Assembly: GCF_032854445.1 (NCBI RefSeq)
Contig: NC_088298.1
Coordinates: 17,443,976-17,507,975 of the forward strand
DNA length: 64,000 nucleotides
Origin: Liolophura sinensis
Lineage: Eukaryota > Mollusca > Polyplacophora > Chitonida > Chitonidae
Reading direction: 5' to 3'
Part shown: one piece after another, positions 38,693 to 51,334 of the stretch
Numbering within the stretch: position 1 is the stretch's first letter
Layout of the letters: every line of letters starts with the position of its first letter
Program-made: the position numbers and the translations under genes
Notes under the pieces: model-generated
The model's input: the letters and a program-made list of their open reading frames with translations, nothing else
What the model was told of the DNA's origin: nothing
Databases searched by the model: none

Positions 38693-39104
38693 GATGACAT
38701 GAAACTAAAATGCTGAGGCCCGAATAAATGTAGTGTTGAAAAGTTCCTTATTGTGATGGCTTTTTCTTTATTTTGTCCGTTTTGAAAAAAATTAATAACA
38801 AAATATTGATGACCATTGGATTTGAACCCAGTATCTTAAGGTTTAGAAAAGGTATCATTGACAAATATTTGTCAAGATGAATTAGGCGCTAGGATATCAT
38901 CTATAAAAGTCCATTCTTGTGTAGTCCCACAGTAGCTAATAGAGGGAACCAAATTTCTCACATTTGGGTACGAACGCAAAACTTGCGTGTTCGGGGCTGA
39001 ATTATATTTGGTTAGCGTGCTCAACTAATTTTCGGCGGTAGTTGTTCACTAATTCTCTTGTTCTGTCTCATTACCGCACGACTGAATAAGTGCATTTCTT
39101 GTGA

Positions 39105-39190
39105 AGACGATGTAAATAAGCCAATTGTCACACGGTCGTCGCTGCTCTGGTTTTACCATCCATTCTGTAGTTCTTTTATATTAACCACAA
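39105..39190 (-). mobile_element. Dispersed element fragment, minus strand
   Basis: CCAATTGTCACACGGTCGTC, GCTGCTCTGGTTTTACCATC and CTGTAGTTCTTTTAT are the reverse complement of the 5' half of the element. Confidence 0.72.
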
Positions 39191-39889
39191 CAAAGCGAAA
39201 CCGTTATTAAAGCCCGTGTTTATTAAGATTGTTAGATCTGCCGTATGATGTGGCAATTAACAGAGAGTGTTTAAGCACAGACACCTGAAGGGTGATGCGA
39301 GTGGGTCGGTGAGGCGGGGGTGGGGTGAGGGACTCATTCCACTTTTCCCAGGAGTATTTCAAGACGATCTCTCTAAATCTACTCCGACAGTTCTTGGTAT
39401 TGGCTTTCAGAGAATGCCCACGGGCTATTTAGTAGGAAACCTGCCAATATCCGCAGAGCTTATTGAACAGTATGGTGGCATACACTTTGGAAAAAGTGCA
39501 CACAACAAGCATTTCTTCTTAACTGATGCGCCAGTATTTAGCAGTTCAAGTAGGTGAAAGCTCCCCAACTTCATGTATAAACAGGGGAGAGGGTCTTGGT
39601 CGCACAGTTAAAATGTTTGCCTTTAAATCACTAGGTCACCTGAAACGTGGGTTCGATCCCTTTCTCAGGCAGAGAATTTTTAAAGTTCTCACATCTGCTT
39701 GCATTGATCTCGAGAGAATCGTATTTCTCTGGCCGTGTTTTGTGTGATTCTCGCTGGAGATATGTATGTCATACGTGATACGCATGCCTGTAACATGCCA
39801 AAAGTCGATGGTTTGTTCCGGCCATATCGGTGTCCTTTACCCTTAGTGCTGTTTGAAAATTCTTGAGTATAGCATTAAGCGTAATAAAA

Positions 39890-40025
39890 GACATACAGCA
39901 TAGAGAATATGCCGGGCGGCGACCATAGTGTGATAATTGACAATTTGGTTTCATGTAACCGGTGAAATACGGCCTACTGTTAACTTACCTCTGTTTAGAT
40001 GGTAATTCATGTAAATGTTTTAAAG
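39890..40025 (+). mobile_element. Dispersed element copy in the mkx intron
   Basis: GACATACAGCATAGAGAATA, GACCATAGTGTGATAATTGA, GTAACCGGTGAAATACGGCC and TACTGTTAACTTACCTCTG. A nearly full copy, about 700 bp from an oppositely oriented fragment. Confidence 0.8.
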
Positions 40026-43000
40026 AGTAGCAAATAATACGCCTCCTAGCACCATAGCTTTATCACATTTAGGTAAAAGAATGCAGTGATGTTAATTGCA
40101 ATTTATTAGACTTAACTGGCCCAGAATGCTTAAAAAGCATTCAACATGGAAAATTATAACAGTAAAGGACAGTGAAACATTGACAATAAGAAAAAAACTT
40201 AATGTGACGTCATCAGACGATGTTATTTCCTAAATTTTATATGTTTTCCTTATCTTCACAAAAAAGCAAAACTTTTGTTTTTTATGACTCCTGTAAACAG
40301 GCGCATACTGCTTTGACATGGCAGCGTTGCTTGTCCTATACTTTATATAGAGGTACATGTATGGTTATTAGGACCAATCATAAGAAAACCAATTTCCTTT
40401 TAAAGCATTTCACGGTGTTGACCAAGTCAATACGTTGGGGTCTCCCTGAAGCTTTGACTTTTCTTAATACAGAGAAAGCTTTTTGTTCGCTAAATTCCGC
40501 GGTTCTTCAGTCAGTACAGTTAAAGCTCCTAGGTTGTCAGCTTATACTAGTACACGCGGAACAAGTTAATCCCCAAGCTGACGCGAGGTTGCTGTATGCT
40601 CTGCCAGACCGTGTGGCCTTCTGCGAACAGTTATGTCCAAAAGCGATACCAGCTGTTGGTATTTGCAAAAGAACAACTGTATAGAGCGGGTTTCAATGCG
40701 GAACTGGATATTTGCTAATATACGTGGGCAAAACTTGCTCCTTTATTATCAAGACGTTCTCGATTAGACTTTAGAACGAGAAACATAACGAGGGACCGGC
40801 GACAGAAATGCTTAGTAAAAAGAGACATATAGTCTACTTTTGTATAAGCACCGTTTGCTGAGGCGTCAACAGAGCACACGGCTCGAATTTTTGGCGCGAA
40901 CAAAACATGTGGTGAGCGGGAAGCGGACTGGAGCCAAGCTATAACGTACACGACCTACGCATTATTTTTTCGCTTAGCCTAGAAGAAAATGGACATAAAT
41001 AGAAAGCCATGTCAAAATTGTTATCGAATAGCATATTAGCCGACTTGATATAGGATATTCTATCTTTGAATCGCGATGTGGAAAAGCACTACCATTATCA
41101 AAAGCATGCAGTCGCGAATGTTGGCTGTATGCTTTTCAAGACGAAATAGAAAAATCGCCACTATGTTGGGTTGCATGAGCTGGGAGCACATTAGATTCCA
41201 CCTTGTATATATATATATATACTTGCACTATCAAGAGGTCTTTTGCTATCCAGTCGCAAAATGAGGTGGTGAACATATGAGATAAACGATAGTAGCTTTC
41301 CCCAATAGCTTTTATTCCCCACTTCACCTCCATGTTTCATTGGGTTTTGATTTCCTGCCAGGGATATTTTGGCCGCATCCCTCTTGCTCTCTTCTGTACC
41401 CTGTGACACCTACCACCATCGATAAGATGGTCTTATTGGTCGAGACAGAGCCACCATATTTCCCAATTACCTTTGACAGAGCCAAGGCTATCTTTTTTGA
41501 TTTCGCTTCGCTAAATTACATCAGTCATAGGGATGCCGGCACAAAATGATTTCGTCGGGGTGATTAGATTTGTATGGATCTCCGTGTTGCGGCGATTGTC
41601 TTCTCGGCCATTTAATAGCTTTTCACCGAGGACACTGGCCAGTGCGCAGAGTTCACGAAATGCTTCGCTCGCCTAATACAATTGATGGATTGGATAGGGT
41701 ATTAATACTGAGGTCTTCTATCTGATTTATGACGTCGTACAACAGACAGGGATGGGCCTGCGCTAGACACGCACCAACATCAATCACATCTTCGCATCGT
41801 GGAAATCTCCCAGGCAGAATTATCAGTCGTAAGGTCGTCTGTAGCGGTACAACAATGGCGGAACGAACGGAAACTGACTTTGACTGGACAACAAGGGATT
41901 ATGGGTGACGAGTTTGGCTGATGTATCTGAACAGACAACTCGCAATAAACACGAATAGTGTCCTGCAGACTATTGGAGGTTTTGTTCCTGAGTGCGTGCT
42001 GAATGCGACACGACAAGTAATCCGGTATTGATTAGGTCTGCGTGACATTTGTAAAGCCGTGGCTATCACGCCAGTTTAGCTTAGTTCAACCAAGTCGGAA
42101 TAGACAATAGAAAAGTTGATGACAATGGTGGAGTTCAGTGACGGAAGACAAGTCTGTGACAAAGGACGTGCATAAGAACAAAATAATTAATGAGTGAACG
42201 ACCAATAGATATATTTAGCCAAAAAGAACTGTAGAAAACAAGTCCACGAGTTCATCAAAGAAAAAATGAGTGACCAATGAATGAATTCTATCAGGCTAAA
42301 ACATACGTGAATAATTGATTAGTTTGCTTAATTGGGGTTTAACGCGTAGATAAGAGTATTTTATGTGATACGGTATGAAGGTGGTTAAAAGCTAGGAGAA
42401 CCCAGCAAAAAGATTAGGCTTCTACAGAACACCATACAAAAACTCCCAACTTAATGTATTTTGGTTGTTGCTTTACGCCATACTCAAGCATTGTTCTCAT
42501 GTACGGCTGCAATCTGTTTTATGTATAGAGTGCCTGGCAAATACCACCGACCTTTGGTAAGTTACTGATGGACTTGCCCATGTACGTACAGATATGGACA
42601 CCATATTGGTGGGAAACAAATGGTATTCAATGAACATTAGATGGCGCACGTGAGGATCGTCGACCGCTTGTTGCCACCCCAGGCTTCACAAGCAATGAGA
42701 AAGGCGGACGCGCAAGCACGTGGCCACAGTCCACAATTAATTTTCCATTTTTCTTACATGTTAACGTTTTGCCTCACAGCACTGTCCCTAATTCCGCGAG
42801 CCCCGAAAGCTCCAGACCTGATGATGCTCGTCCCCTTACACAACTCAAGTCAAATTTTTGATTGGGGCTGACCCATAAATTTGTTCACGAAATTGGCAAA
42901 CCGCTGATAGGAGTCAAACCCACCCAGGTAGAGTGAAACAGGGCTTTTCACAACTTTTGGCTAGTGTGCACCCACCACCATTCTCTGAAAAACACACATA

Positions 43001-46000
43001 TATTTATACATACAATGAAATTTTGAAGCCGCTGCTACAAAATAATACCACTTAACAAGCATTAAAAAACGAAAAAGGGCAGTACAAAGGAGCAAAAGAA
43101 AATATGTCTAAAAATATAGCGATGTGCGTGTATGTAAGAAGTGTGAAATAACTTTTTGGGAAATTGATGTATAAATCACGTAATAACTCCATGGAGTTAT
43201 CGGAGAGACAGCCCTTACGTATTTTCTCCTGCCCTGAAAGCACATATATTTTATTGAAGAAAAAAAACAAAAAAAAAAGACGCAAACACCCTGATTTCTC
43301 GTGAGACAAAGACTCTGGAGTTAGCTGGTAAAGATTACCATAGAATCCAATCAGTCAACTGTATACGAAACAAAACATCTTGTAAAATACAAAAATAGAC
43401 CAAAATAGATTAGGGTGTATATTTTTTGTAACGTCTGTTCTACAGAATACATTAAATAATAATCTAGCTGTAACGTTTTTATCGCCATGGTGATAGAAGA
43501 CATCGGTGGTCAGACTTGTATAAAGCAGTAACACTGCTTCGGATTAACTGGCGCCTTATCAACCAGGTTGAGAGTTCATATCCAGCTCACTGACTTTGAT
43601 TTTATGTTTTTGGCGGAGGAGGGGGAGGGGTGCGTGTGCGCGGAATGTACCTGGAATATGCTAGAGTATGGCATTGGACCTCAATAAAATAATTTTGAAA
43701 TAAACAAATTTTGGTACAGAGCTTTCGTATATTTAAGTTGATTGCCAAACACCCCAGTTTAAGTGAAAAAATGCCCATCGATTCAGAACTTCTGCCACAA
43801 AACAGCGTCTGTAAGTGCTAACGTTTCACACGACTGTGTTTGACATGTATACAGTGTACGGTTATGTGTTCATTGGGAGTAACAGACTGGGGAAAGGCGG
43901 ACAGCTGTAGTAATAAAGTAGTATTATATAGGCAACGGATAACCGTAAATTTTCCTGTATACCAGCGCAATTTACTACACTCACAAACAGAAGGCTTGCC
44001 GTCGCCATATACTATTAAGCTCTGTGCTGCGTAAAAGGCCACTTAAAGTTAAAGGAAGCTAAAATATAAACAAAGATTCATCAAACAAACAACTGAACAC
44101 TATGCGTACAAGTACTTTTATTTATTTTTTCAGATTTTTTAAGAGTGCTGCAAGGCATTCATATATTTCAATACTGTGCTGGGCTTTATGAGCCATACTG
44201 AAATTTTGTCCCGTTTTACAACTTGCAGTTGCAAGTACAGAACCACATATACGTAGCTAATATACCGACGTAATACCGACAGTATAACGGTTGCCATAGA
44301 AGTTATAAGGGTCGTAACGCTACGTGCGCTTTATGAAATACGTTCAAGAACTACACGAATGTAATTTCAGTTAAAAAAGGAACATGTAACTATAAAGACA
44401 TAGTAAGGTTCCCTCGTTTTCTTACCCTACAGTTTGCCCACTTGAGAAAAGTGCGCGCTTTGAATGGCCAGTTGCATTACTGAAGTTAAATGTTTCATGC
44501 ACACTCTGAACGGATATCTCGCCTGTTGCCAAGAAGAAAGAAAAGTTGCCACAAAACCATAGCGCTACTTAAGGTATAAACACCACTAGAAGGCTTACTG
44601 TGCACGGACACACGTAGTGCTTATGTACTAAAAATGTCAATAGCATTACTGGGTAAACAATACTACTAATCTAAAGTGAAACAGGCGTTGTCATCATTGT
44701 GAAGGCGCATGTATTTAACGACTTATATTAAAATATTGCTCGAAAAGTGATTCTTAAGTAACAAACAGATGTAAATCACAAGTGTATACCGTGAGCATTT
44801 GTTGCAATATGCCATCACGGGTCAGCTGTTGCTAGGTCGAGCCGCCATGACACGGGAAGACAACCGATAACATGCTAAACGTTGAACCCTGTTTACATCC
44901 GGAACAGAATTTTTTACAACACGTTTCTTTTTATTTGCCAGCCTGCTGAGCTCTAGACATGATATACCTTTGTGAGTCTCAGTACTGGTATATCTTCCTT
45001 TCGTCATCTGATGCCGGTGGCATGTGACAAGCTGTATTTTAAATGTCAGCAGAAAGTTCTGCATCATTAAGCCTTGGCGTACTTTAAAACTAGTCTGAAA
45101 TTTTCAAATAGCCACGGGTTTTATGGGTGGGGCTAACAAAGAGAGATACATAAGAACTGTGTACAGTTCTAATCACGCTAATCATACGAAGTCAGGGTGT
45201 CGATTGCACTCAAAATTCCACCTACATGAAAGTTATTGGGTTACTTTTTTCCCGCGCTGTGGCGATTCGGGTCAAAGCTGAATTGGCCATTTTCTCGACA
45301 CTTGTACGTTCATTATTATTTCATAAGAGTACGTCATCGAAAAAACGAGAATGAATCAGGGACAACAAGCCGAATTACATTGTAGAGAAAGATTACCCTT
45401 TCATTTAACATTGTGCTACTTTTCTCCTGCAAAATATAAAAAATATTTTATAAATTCATGACTAAACTTTGGGACACTTGTCCAAGTGGTGAATTAAAAA
45501 ACTAAGTCAGGCATAAATTTTAATGCCATTTTGATCCTAATGCAAATCGAGTGACTTCTTTCAGTACCATTGAGAAGTTGAGCTGGATTACATAACAAAT
45601 ATATGGATAACAACTTCTATCTACTCAGTGAGCGACGTTTCGATATAGGCATTATTCATTATGCTTCATAACGGTATTAGTACCTATATCGAAAGGAAAG
45701 GAAGTTCGGAGTAAATTCATGCCTAAACCTAAAGGAAATTCATGACGAAACATTCGAACTCTTTGCACAAAATTTAATTAAAAAGTTAGATCAGACTTTT
45801 AATACCACTTTCATCATAATGTAAAACAAGTGAGAGTTTAATTCTGGAGTAAATTTAATCTTAAAGCTTAATGCATTTTCCAGCAATCCCGTGACATAAA
45901 ATCTCCTGACAACCGACATTTCAAGGTCATTGCTGCTCTAGTACTTGACCTCTATGATATATGACCCGAATCATCATTTGCATATTTAATCTTCACCTGG

Positions 46001-46278
46001 AGCAGTTGACCTCACTATAATGTTTGCCTTGACTCTTGTCACAACTTAAACTTTGACTCTATCTGATTGTAGATGTCCTATAAGGTGTGTCAATCCGTGG
46101 ACATAGCGATACCACATCCAGGTCACCGTGTGTTTTATTGTGCTCTTGTTTTGCCATGTATTTTACATTATCCATCAGATTATCACGGTCTAATTAATTG
46201 CAGTGTCCGACGATCATATTTCTGCCATATTAGTAAATATGCTGCCTCACTAAAAACACTGATCAGCTGTGTGCGTTT

Positions 46279-46500
46279 GTCTTACAAGCCGTAGATCGGG
46301 GGTTCAATACCGGATCGGGTTATACCTAGGAACTTAGCATTGGTATCTTCTATATTACCTGGCCTATGCTCAGGAAAAAGAAAAGATCATTGGTCAGCCT
46401 GGTGTCAGTATAATATGTCATATCTCTTCAGTATCCCAGCAGCACGATGAATATACCAGCACTTGAGACGACCCACTAAGAGAAGGCTACCTTAAAACCA
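46279..46500 (+). mobile_element. Diverged SINE fragment
   Basis: CTTACAAGCCGTAGATCGGG followed by GTTCAATACCGGATCGGGTT is a decayed tRNA-like head; TGGTCAGCCTGGTGTCAGTA to TATAATATGTCATATC matches the family body. Assignment is less certain because of divergence. Confidence 0.6.
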
Positions 46501-46590
46501 AAGTTAGGCAACTGTCACAAAGAAAAAAAATCCATTGCTAATTTCACAGGGCCCAACACGGCGGGAGGTGGATTCGCACCCGTGATTTCA

Positions 46591-46735
46591 TTTGTTTATT
46601 TGTTTATTGATTTAATTGGTGTTTTACGCCGTATTCCCACAGTATTTAGGACGGCGGCTAGCATTGTGGTGAGAGGAAAGCGCCCGGGGGAAACCCACGA
46701 CCATCCGAAGGTTTACCAGTAGGATGCATCCGACA
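46591..46735 (-). mobile_element. 5'-truncated SINE, minus strand
   Basis: TTTAATTGGTGTTTTACGCC, GCTAGCATTGTGGTGAGAGG and GGGGGAAACCCACGACCATC. It lies in the first visible mkx intron next to an older tRNA-like remnant (GGTGGATTCGCACC). Confidence 0.85.
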
Positions 46736-47249
46736 GCCATGGACAAACGCGTGGGCAATGATGTTTTGTCACTTACGCGCCTGTGGCGATGATCTTATAC
46801 AAAGATGGAAAAATAGGACAGTATGTAGGATGTGTTTGTATACTATGCTGGCAATACCGACTTATTTTCTCCCCAAAGGGAAAGTGTATGTTTTTTTTAA
46901 TTTAAAAAATTTGCTTCAAGTTCCGGTGTGATCTGTTATAATGGCCCGCGCTGTAGGCTAGGATAAGTGCTACGATGTTTGCCATCAGAAAAATAAATTA
47001 GTCAGGTGGAAATGAGTGCAAAAATTTCCTTTTGCCAGCAAATTGAAAATAAATTTGAGCTGACGCACTCTCTTATTTATGTTGCTATGACTGTCAATGT
47101 CATCCATTTAGCAAAGCCTGCAGACACAACCATTCTGGTTAGTGTTAGTTTCAACATGTAGGCGACTTGAATTGCCAGTTGTGCAATGTTTTTCAATACA
47201 GTTATCATCACAATTATTGGTTTTATCACAATTTATTACTAAAGACTTT

Positions 47250-47460
47250 ACAAATCCTACTTGTCGCTGTCCCGATTCGCGCTCAGCACTGAGATTTTAG
47301 AGTGGTCCAGTGTCGGTTTAATGTGACTGGCTGAGGTGTCATTTCTGATGTCTTCGTCATGATACTTCAGTGGCGGCAGCGTTTTGGCGACGTGTGCTCG
47401 CCCTGTCACAGGGCGACACAGTATATGTACACACCACTTATGACTCATCGTCGCCATATG
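47250..47460 (+). mobile_element. 5'-truncated SINE, same family as 1238-1530
   Basis: Body fragment with CGCGCTCAGCACTGAGATTT, GTCCAGTGTCGGTTTAATGT, ATACTTCAGTGGCGGCAG and TGTGCTCGCCCTGTCACAGG. The tRNA-like head is missing. Confidence 0.8.
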
Positions 47461-47485
47461 ACATGTATGTATGCGTGGGATTTTA

Positions 47486-47545
47486 TATCGTACTTAATAA
47501 TTATTCAGTCATACGACGACTAACTTAATAATTATTCAGTCATAC
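47486..47545. repeat. Short direct repeat ACTTAATAATTATTCAGTC
   Basis: ACTTAATAATTATTCAGTC followed by ATACGA occurs twice, about 30 bp apart, followed by a small palindrome AAGGAGTCGTCAGACTCCT. Confidence 0.8.
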
Positions 47546-47866
47546 GAAGACAAGGAGTCGTCAGACTCCTCCTTATCGTCATTGTCATATTTTTTTTTTT
47601 TTTTTTACTTTCTCTACTATGGAGATTAAAGCTACAAATGTTGATGAAGAAATAGATTGCTATGAACTCGTGCATTCACCAAGACGTCATGTTTCTTGCC
47701 GGTCGGTGACTTTAAATGATTCCTTGGTGCACAACAGGAGTGTTATCGTGCGAAACTTGCTGAGGCACAATCCCTTGCTATTCATAGACGAGACTGGAAT
47801 CTGTATACATGTGGTACATTTATTGTGTGCTACATCCAAGCTTCAACCCCGCTTCAACCCCGCTTC

Positions 47867-47913
47867 ACCCCCCCCCCAACCCCCCCCCCACCCCCCCACC
47901 CCCACCCCCCCAC
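47867..47913 (-). repeat. C-rich tract with G-quadruplex potential on the minus strand
   Basis: Runs of 5-12 C separated by single A or AA bases give at least five G-tracts on the minus strand, the template strand of mkx. A quadruplex is inferred. It interrupts an open frame with a meaningless proline run. Confidence 0.9.
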
Positions 47914-48267
47914 TCCGGTCTGGCTACAAATTGCATAGCAATTACGTCTGACACCCATGGAGAAGTTTATATGTATTTAAGCTGACTGAGTTTAAGAAAC
48001 GATTGAAAAGACAACGATTTTTCCCATGTAACTCCGCACGAAAGTGTAGGTCAGAAGAAAAGAGTGTACAGTTTATTTCAGGGTGGTATTCTTTAGTAAC
48101 AGACATGTTTGGAACGTTTTTGACTACGCCTCAGCGGCTAAGCTGTGTGTTGCTGTTATTTACGTCTTCTGTAGATTTATGTTGTTAAGTCAGACTATAG
48201 AAAGTGTGTAGCAGCAGCCTTTGACCTTATGTCTTTCCAATGTGTGTTTACGTTTCATCCTGACTGC

Positions 48268-48500
48268 TTCAGTGGATTAATGGTTAGATCGTCCGCCTCA
48301 AAGTAGGGATATCTCTGACATCAAACTCAGGTCACGTCGTACTAAAGGCTTAAAAAATGGTACATGTTGCTGCCTCGCTCTGGCCTCAGTATTAACTGGT
48401 TAAAGCAGGGAAAGAGGACCGGTTGGCCCAGTGTAAGTATATTACTTGGTGGGGTGTCATGTCTGGTGTCTGGTGCGCTGTGTAAATAACCGGCTGTCCC
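48268..48500 (+). mobile_element. tRNA-derived SINE, same family as 1238-1530
   Basis: GCTTCAGTGGATTAATGGTT, then TCGTCCGCCTCAAAGTAGGG, TGTTGCTGCCTCGCTC and GGGGTGTCATGTCTGGTGTC match the family. It ends in the first visible mkx intron about 400 bp before the central exon. Confidence 0.85.
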
Positions 48501-48894
48501 TAAATAACCGATAACAGCGAGAGGTGGATTAGAACACCCAGCCTATGGTGCTTCGTCCAGGGCCTGATAAAGTCACCGCGAGCCAGGATTTTAACCATCT
48601 GTGTCTGTGAGGGTTCGCTTGGTTTGGGTTTAACGCTGCTATCAATTTTATTGTATATATTAACTCAAATCCCATTGCCCACATACCCATAGAAATTTAA
48701 TACAAATTTTTTTTTAAAATTTCTTTTCCATGCGTGCAGTTTCGCTCTGGCGTATGCAAAGCAAATGTTTCAGCATCGGAGAAATCTTCATAAAACTCTT
48801 GAATGTAAAAGCCGTATAGTTGATCATCTCTGAGACGTCTATGTTTGGCTTTGTCAGTTGATTAATTTTTCTTTGTCTCTCTTTATGATTGCAG

Positions 48895-49290
48895 AAGACC
48901 AGCGACAAAGTACATTCCCGGAGAGTAATAACTCTGTTTTGATCTCATCAACATCCGACTCGAATCGACACTCTCAGACGCAGTGTCCTGCACTGTCGCG
49001 GGCTGCGGTGGCAGCGCATGCGTCCCAAAAGCTGCTGGTGAACCGGAAATCCGGCCTGGAGGACTCGGTTGCAGAGGATTATGGGGGACCGGCCAAATAT
49101 AAACACACGATTTTACAGCGTTACCTTAACGATTCTTACCATCACTCCAACATCCACATCGACCCGGAGCCGGTCATGTCCGGCAGGTACAGGCGACAGT
49201 CAGGGTCATTAGGATCACGTGACTATGAGGAAATGTCGACGTCATCAGGGTCTACACCGCTAACAGAGGGTAACCACTGTATGTTGGATG
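48895..49290 (+). CDS. mkx: Mohawk homeobox gene, central exon with the conserved RYLNDS block
   Basis: This exon joins the homeodomain exon in phase 1 (G + AA gives GAA, Glu) after the acceptor TTGCAG and ends at ATG|GTGAGT with one base of the next codon. It encodes about 132 residues, rich in Ser, Arg and Glu and probably disordered. In the middle is 'EDYGGPAKYKHTILQRYLND', matching the block that in vertebrate MKX reads EDY..P.KYK..LL.RYLNDS. A later Ser-rich, acidic stretch ('GSLGSRDYEEMSTSSGSTP') parallels the vertebrate GSFSSNEFEEE region. These blocks lie in the part of MKX that carries repressor activity in vertebrates; repressor function here is inferred. The exon is richer in GC and CpG than its intronic surroundings, as expected of coding sequence. 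Confidence 0.93.
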
Positions 49291-50254
49291 GTGAGTGATC
49301 TTCACATTATAATGTACTTTTAAAAAAAAAAAAGAGTATATTTTATATACGTGTGCAAATGAGTCACATGCATTAATGAACGGTCGTTTAAATCTGATAA
49401 ACAGTTTATTTAAACCGTGAGACATCTGATGAAGGAAACGATAAAACTATTAAAGTTTTAATAAGACTAAAAGTGCATGCGGTGATAAACACTTGCGTGT
49501 GTTTTGTGAATGATCCTTCTTTCTGTTTTTTTTTGTCCTCTTTCATTCACATTATATATGGAAATCGTGTTTTCGAGGAATACCATTATTAGCAGAAATA
49601 TTCCTTACTTCTTTTTAACAGCATAAATGACTCGCCAAAATTATCTGCCAATCATGTATGAAATAATTGTAAAAAAAAAACTCTTGAAGGTTGGTAACTT
49701 GACTCACGTTGCGTTAGTTGTTAGTGTTGAGTAACGGTGAGTCATTAACTTTGCAACTGGGTTTCAACGCATGCGCGTATATAAGAGACAGAAGCCGTCT
49801 CGTAGTTCAGTTTAATGTATTTGGATTTAACGCTGTATTAAAGAATATTTCCCCGAAATGATGATTGACAGGTTTGTGGGTGGAGAAGTGTGAACAAATC
49901 CCGGAGAGAAAAAAACACTGGCCCTCTGACAGCTAAATCAAACGTCCGAACTTAAAGCTGTCAAACCTCTAGACTTCAGTTAGCAAAATTAGTGGGCATT
50001 TGATTCAAGTTTTCGACATCTGACCACGGGCCGGTTGACGAATTAAAGCGATGCTATAGTCGAAAGGTCCAGCGAGGATTAAAATACCACTTCCACCCCA
50101 AGATTCCCATTTCTTTAACCCGATAAACATCTACAAACGTCACTCATTTATATAGGCCACACCATGCACCCAAGGGCAATGTCACACACGTTTGGCTGGG
50201 TAATCTCTGTAAACTGCCACTATACATTAAGTTAGTATCTCCTTTGTGCCTCTA

Positions 50255-50425
50255 TCTAAGTTTATTTTTAAAATTCAACTGTAACACTCGGTGCGTTTCA
50301 TGATCTTTATTTTTAATAATTTAGTAATTTAACGGCGCTAGCATTAAGGTTATTTTTAAAATTAAGCTATTAAACTCCGTGCGTTTCGTGGACTGTACTT
50401 TTTAATAATTTAGTAATTTACAGAC
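50255..50425. repeat. Two-copy tandem duplication, ~88 bp
   Basis: TTATTTTTAAAATT at 50262 recurs at 50350, and both copies continue through 'TCGGTGCGTTTC' or 'TCCGTGCGTTTC' and 'TTTTTAATAATTTAGTAATT'. It lies in an mkx intron. Confidence 0.85.
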
Positions 50426-50867
50426 GCTGGTATTTAAGTGACATGACTGTGGGCTACGCTCTTTAAAAAAAAAAACTGTAAAAGGGACCTGATAACACGT
50501 TATGTCTTGACAAGACATTCACACCAAACCCTTTTATTTTATTGATACGTGCATTTTTTTAAAAAGATAAACAGCTAACGGTGCCTGTGGCTGTGAAGAC
50601 CTTTCCTATCATTGTACTGCACCTTTGAAGCGTTAAAATGACATTAACGGTCGTGAAAAGATTAAATTTAGATTATGAAATTGAATGAACAGTGTATAAT
50701 TTCAAGGGTCACTTGTTCAGTGTAAAAGTGTCACCCTGGATTTTTCTACGTTCTAACGCGGCCGTGTTACCTGATATGAAGTATGTTGGATAAACTGTGT
50801 GGTTATTAAGTATGTAAGCTTGAGGTTTAACGTCGTATTTAACAATCTTAACTAACTTGTATGGATA

Positions 50868-51115
50868 TATGATGGCTTCTTGTGGCAGGGAGAGTTCATG
50901 CTATTAAAGTCCTACCGCCACTGAAGTATCATGCCGAAGACACCAGACTTGACACATCTAGTCACATTATACTGACACTGGACCAACCAGTCATGTTTCC
51001 TTGATCTAACCTCTTACTGCTGAGTGTCAGGCGAGGCAGCAGCAAGTACTATTTTTAAAGTCTTTGACCCGACCCGCGTTTGATCCCGGGGTCTATCGAC
51101 TGCGCATGGTAATGT
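50868..51115 (-). mobile_element. SINE on the minus strand, same family as 1238-1530
   Basis: CTACCGCCACTGAAGTATCA, AGTCACATTATACTGACACT, GAGGCAGCAGCAAGTACT and GACCCGCGTTTGATCCCGGG are the reverse complement of the family body and B-box region. It lies in an mkx intron. Confidence 0.87.
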
Positions 51116-51334
51116 ATCACCATGCAGTTGCCCTATAGTGCCAATCTTTTGCCACAAATTAAATGAGATTGCGACGAAAGAAGATAAAATTGCAAAACAA
51201 GAAGAATTATTTTGTACATTAACCATGAAATGTGGTTAAAGTACTTCTCGCCAGGTAATTTGTTCATAATACCATATACTTGTAACATTGTTGCAGAGTA
51301 GCACACAGCTTTTACACACTGCAACTCATCTCTA

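Larger units (their letters stand above)
38452..48894 (+). other. mkx intron after the homeodomain exon (10.4 kb)
   Basis: Phase-1 intron bounded by GTAAGT and GATTGCAG. It holds three copies of the ACCGGTGAAATACGG dispersed element (near 38.6, 39.1 and 39.9 kb), an (AT)n run at 41206-41221, SINE fragments at 46.28, 46.59, 47.25 and 48.27 kb, and a long C-rich tract at 47867-47913. A G-rich stretch lies at 39299-39330. The 45.62-45.72 kb stretch is loosely palindromic around 'CGATATAGG' and 'CCTATATCG'. No further exon was recognised; the 154-codon frame at 40220-40684 resembles no known protein. The remaining sequence, including 41.5-42.1 kb, which is richer in CpG than its surroundings, is unassigned. 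Confidence 0.85.

Noticed and set aside
39590-39672. tRNA-like stretch with GTGGGTTCGATCCC
   Set aside because: The B box is good, but the 5' half does not form a D arm or acceptor stem; treated as a tRNA-derived relic.
40220-40684. 154-codon frame on the + strand
   Set aside because: No recognisable domain, ordinary intronic context, no splice support and no homologue I can recall.
41780-42016. Possible transposase remnant on the minus strand
   Set aside because: Stops in the other frames and no DDE/D motif or helix-turn-helix could be recognised.
47619-47951. 110-codon frame with a proline run
   Set aside because: The Pro run is the C-rich tract; no conserved domain before it, and it lies in an mkx intron.
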